Assembly: GCA_947499715.1 (NCBI GenBank) | Contig: CANMPL010000001.1 | Location: 248,001-312,000, forward strand | Direction: 5' to 3' | DNA: 64,000 bases | DNA from: an uncultured Paracoccaceae bacterium | GTDB taxonomy: Bacteria; Pseudomonadota; Alphaproteobacteria; Rhodobacterales; Rhodobacteraceae | Notes under the pieces: model-generated | Database searches by the model: none | Seen by the model: only the letters and a program-made list of their open reading frames with translations | Told to the model about the DNA's origin: nothing | Part shown: positions 61,942-64,000 of the stretch, in pieces | How positions within the stretch are numbered: position 1 is the first letter of the stretch | How the letters are laid out: every line of letters starts with the position of its first letter | Program-made: the position numbers and the translations under genes

Positions 61942-62049
61942 AAGGGCCTCTCCAATTACTGAACTAATCCTTTGTGGTTAACCATCAAATGCGGCAGTTT
62001 TCGGGCCATTCGGCAGGAAATTAAGCCAAAACCATCCCAAAAACGAAAA

Positions 62050-62071
62050 CGCCCCGCACAATGGCGGGGCG
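62050..62071 (-). terminator. Intrinsic terminator downstream of the peptide-binding protein gene
   Basis: cgccccgc/gcggggcg (62050-62057/62064-62071); followed on the minus strand by TTTTCGTTTTT. Confidence 0.8.
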
Positions 62072-62096
62072 CTTCCAGTGATTGTTTCGATTTGGT

Positions 62097-63647
62097 TTAC
62101 GCGACGGACCAACGCTCTGCCATGCGGGCGTTATCCATCTGCCAGAGGTTACCGACCACGTCAGGTGACTGAATCCGGTTGTTCACGGCCTGCACGTAGT
62201 TGGCGAACATTGGGATCAGGACGCCACCTTCATCCCGCAGGATCTCTTGCATCTCGAAATACTGGCTGCGGCGCTTGTCGCTGTCGAGTTCGGCACGTGC
62301 TGACAACAGCAGTTCCTGGAAGCGGGCGCTGTCTTTGCTGTCCCACTGGCTGTCATTCCACGGCACGCCTTCTTCGTAGGCGGTCGAGAACATCCAGTCT
62401 TCGGTCGCGCGACCGGACCAGTAGCAGGCACAGAACGATTTCTTCAGCCAAACGTTGGACCAGTAACCATCGGATGGCTCTTGCACCACGTTGATGTTGA
62501 TCCCGGCCTGAGCCGCGGAGGCCTGATACAGCTGAGCTGCGTCAACAGCACCTTCGAACGCAGCGTTTGACGCGCTGAGGTCGATGGTCAGAGAATCCAT
62601 GCCTGCCTCTTTGAGGTAGAACTTTGCCTTATCGGCGTCGAATTCAGTCTGTTCCATCTCAGAGTGGTAGTATTGGTTCGCAGGCCCGATGGGCGTGTCG
62701 TTACCAACAGCACCGTGACCCAGCAGGATCTTGTCGACGAGTTCCTGACGGTTGATGCCATACTTGAGCGCGCGACGGACGTTGACGTCATTGTATGGCG
62801 ACGTGTCGGTCAGCATCGGGAAAGTATACTGCTGGTTGCCGGTAACTTCCTGAATACGCAGGGCGGGGTTCGCCTTGAGCAGTGCTTCGGTCTTAAAGTC
62901 GATGCGGTTGATGGTATCAACCTGACCGGTCATCAGCGCGTTCATGCGTGCAGTGTTGTCGTTGATCGCGATGAATTCGACCTCATCAAAGAAGCCGGCG
63001 CTGTCGCCTTTGTAGTGACCTTCAAAGCGCTTACCGACAAAGCGGACGCCCGGATCAAAGGCCACAACGCTGTAGAGGCCCGTACCGATGCCCTGCGCGA
63101 TGGCGTTTTCGATGTTGCCCGCTGGGAACATCAGGATGTGATAATCCGACATCAGATATGGGAAGTCGGCGTTGCCGGAGGCAAGCGTGAACTGCACCTG
63201 ATGGTCGCCCAACTTCTTCATTTCGGTGATGGCTTCGACGATTGGCTTGGCGGCAGACTTTGATTCCTCACCGACGTGCATTTGCAGCGATTCAATCACG
63301 TCGTCAGCGCCAAATGGCTTGCCGTCGTGGAAGGTCACGCCCTGGCGCAGGTTGAATGTCCAGGTCTTGGCGTCTGCGGAAGCTTCCCAGCTTTCAGCCA
63401 GTTCGCCAACAAGGCTACCGTCAGCAGCAACTTCCGTCAGACAGTCAAAGACTGTGCCGTGTGCAGCAGCGATCATGAAAATGTCAGAGTGCGTCCGGCC
63501 ATCCCAGCTATCGGACGTGTTTGCGCCACCCAGACCTGCGGTCAGTTTACCGCCACGGGTTTGCGCACGCAGGGGCAGGCCAGTCAGGCCAAGTACACCT
63601 GCAGCAACACCGGTCTTGAGTAGACCGCGTCTGCTAAATTGAGTCAT
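62097..63647 (-). CDS. Peptide/oligopeptide-type ABC transporter substrate-binding protein (SBP family 5) with Tat-like signal
   Basis: 516 aa; MTQFSRRGLLKTGVAAGVLGLTGLPLRAQ; WEASADAKTWTFNLRQGVTFHDGKPFGADDVIESL. Confidence 0.93.
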   Translation of the reverse strand: MTQFSRRGLLKTGVAAGVLGLTGLPLRAQTRGGKLTAGLGGANTSDSWDGRTHSDIFMIAAAHGTVFDCLTEVAADGSLVGELAESWEASADAKTWTFNLRQGVTFHDGKPFGADDVIESLQMHVGEESKSAAKPIVEAITEMKKLGDHQVQFTLASGNADFPYLMSDYHILMFPAGNIENAIAQGIGTGLYSVVAFDPGVRFVGKRFEGHYKGDSAGFFDEVEFIAINDNTARMNALMTGQVDTINRIDFKTEALLKANPALRIQEVTGNQQYTFPMLTDTSPYNDVNVRRALKYGINRQELVDKILLGHGAVGNDTPIGPANQYYHSEMEQTEFDADKAKFYLKEAGMDSLTIDLSASNAAFEGAVDAAQLYQASAAQAGININVVQEPSDGYWSNVWLKKSFCACYWSGRATEDWMFSTAYEEGVPWNDSQWDSKDSARFQELLLSARAELDSDKRRSQYFEMQEILRDEGGVLIPMFANYVQAVNNRIQSPDVVGNLWQMDNARMAERWSVA

Positions 63648-63721
63648 CGTATTCTCCCTATTTTACGACTTGGGCGTTTCCCGCCCGTATTGATCATCCC
63701 GCGATGCGGGGGTGATTCGGA

Positions 63722-64000
63722 TTACATCTTACCAACGGCAGCGTCGCCAATGTTATCAACTCCGCGTTCTTGCAGCAGATTTGTGAGCCAATCGGGGTCC
63801 ATTTCGGGCACCGAGGACAACAATAGGTCGGTATAGGCGTGGTGCGGTGGGGTAAACATTGCCTTCTTTTCCCCCTGCTCCACGACGCGGCCATCTTTCA
63901 TCACCACAACTTCGTCCGCAATTGCGCGAACTGTCGCAAGGTCGTGGGTGATGAACATGTAGCTGAGTTTGAGCTCATCTTGCAGTTTCGCCAGCAGGCG
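63722..64000 (-). CDS. Peptide ABC transporter ATP-binding protein, C-terminal part only (5' end outside window)
   Basis: Frame open through the window end: ...MFITHDLATVRAIADEVVVMKDGRVVEQGEKKAMFTPPHHAYTDLLLSSVPEMD; H-loop and OppD/F-type tail. Confidence 0.88.
   Translation of the reverse strand, partial: RLLAKLQDELKLSYMFITHDLATVRAIADEVVVMKDGRVVEQGEKKAMFTPPHHAYTDLLLSSVPEMDPDWLTNLLQERGVDNIGDAAVGKM

Overview
This 64 kb window is from a GC-rich alphaproteobacterial chromosome, probably Rhodobacterales (Roseobacter group), judged from gene content and order. I found no rRNA, tRNA, CRISPR array, IS element or prophage. From left to right it contains: (1) a minus-strand type VI secretion (T6SS) block: truncated PpkA-like kinase, PP2C phosphatase, TagF, TssM, TssL-OmpA, TssK, a 2,083-aa repeat-rich autotransporter, a small ORF, VgrG and a DUF4150/PAAR-like protein; (2) a Cu+-type P1B ATPase; (3) a complete beta-hydroxyaspartate cycle locus (bhcR divergent from bhcABCD) with two identically spaced TGAAA-N5-TTTCA palindromes in the divergent promoter; (4) a GGDEF/EAL protein with a degenerate GGDEF site; (5) rnd-kdsD-lptC-lptA-lptB-hpf-ptsN; (6) a surface-glycan block with a two-lobed sulfotransferase-like protein, four glycosyltransferases, GalU, KdsB, CysQ and a KpsM-like permease; (7) dnaK-dnaJ and radC; (8) a PstS-OmpA fusion, an exported unknown, secA, a parvulin, argJ and mutT; (9) the rimP-nusA-ylxR-infB operon with a hairpin plus U-tract just before rimP; (10) part of a peptide-type ABC transporter. 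The best leads are the T6SS-embedded autotransporter, a repeated D-[KR]-T-[VI] motif shared by PpkA, TssL and TagF (candidate phospho-Thr/FHA switch sites), an exact 11-nt-period array between mutT and infB, the rimP leader attenuator candidate, and the BhcR operator candidates. All calls come from reading the sequence and the supplied translations; no database search was run.
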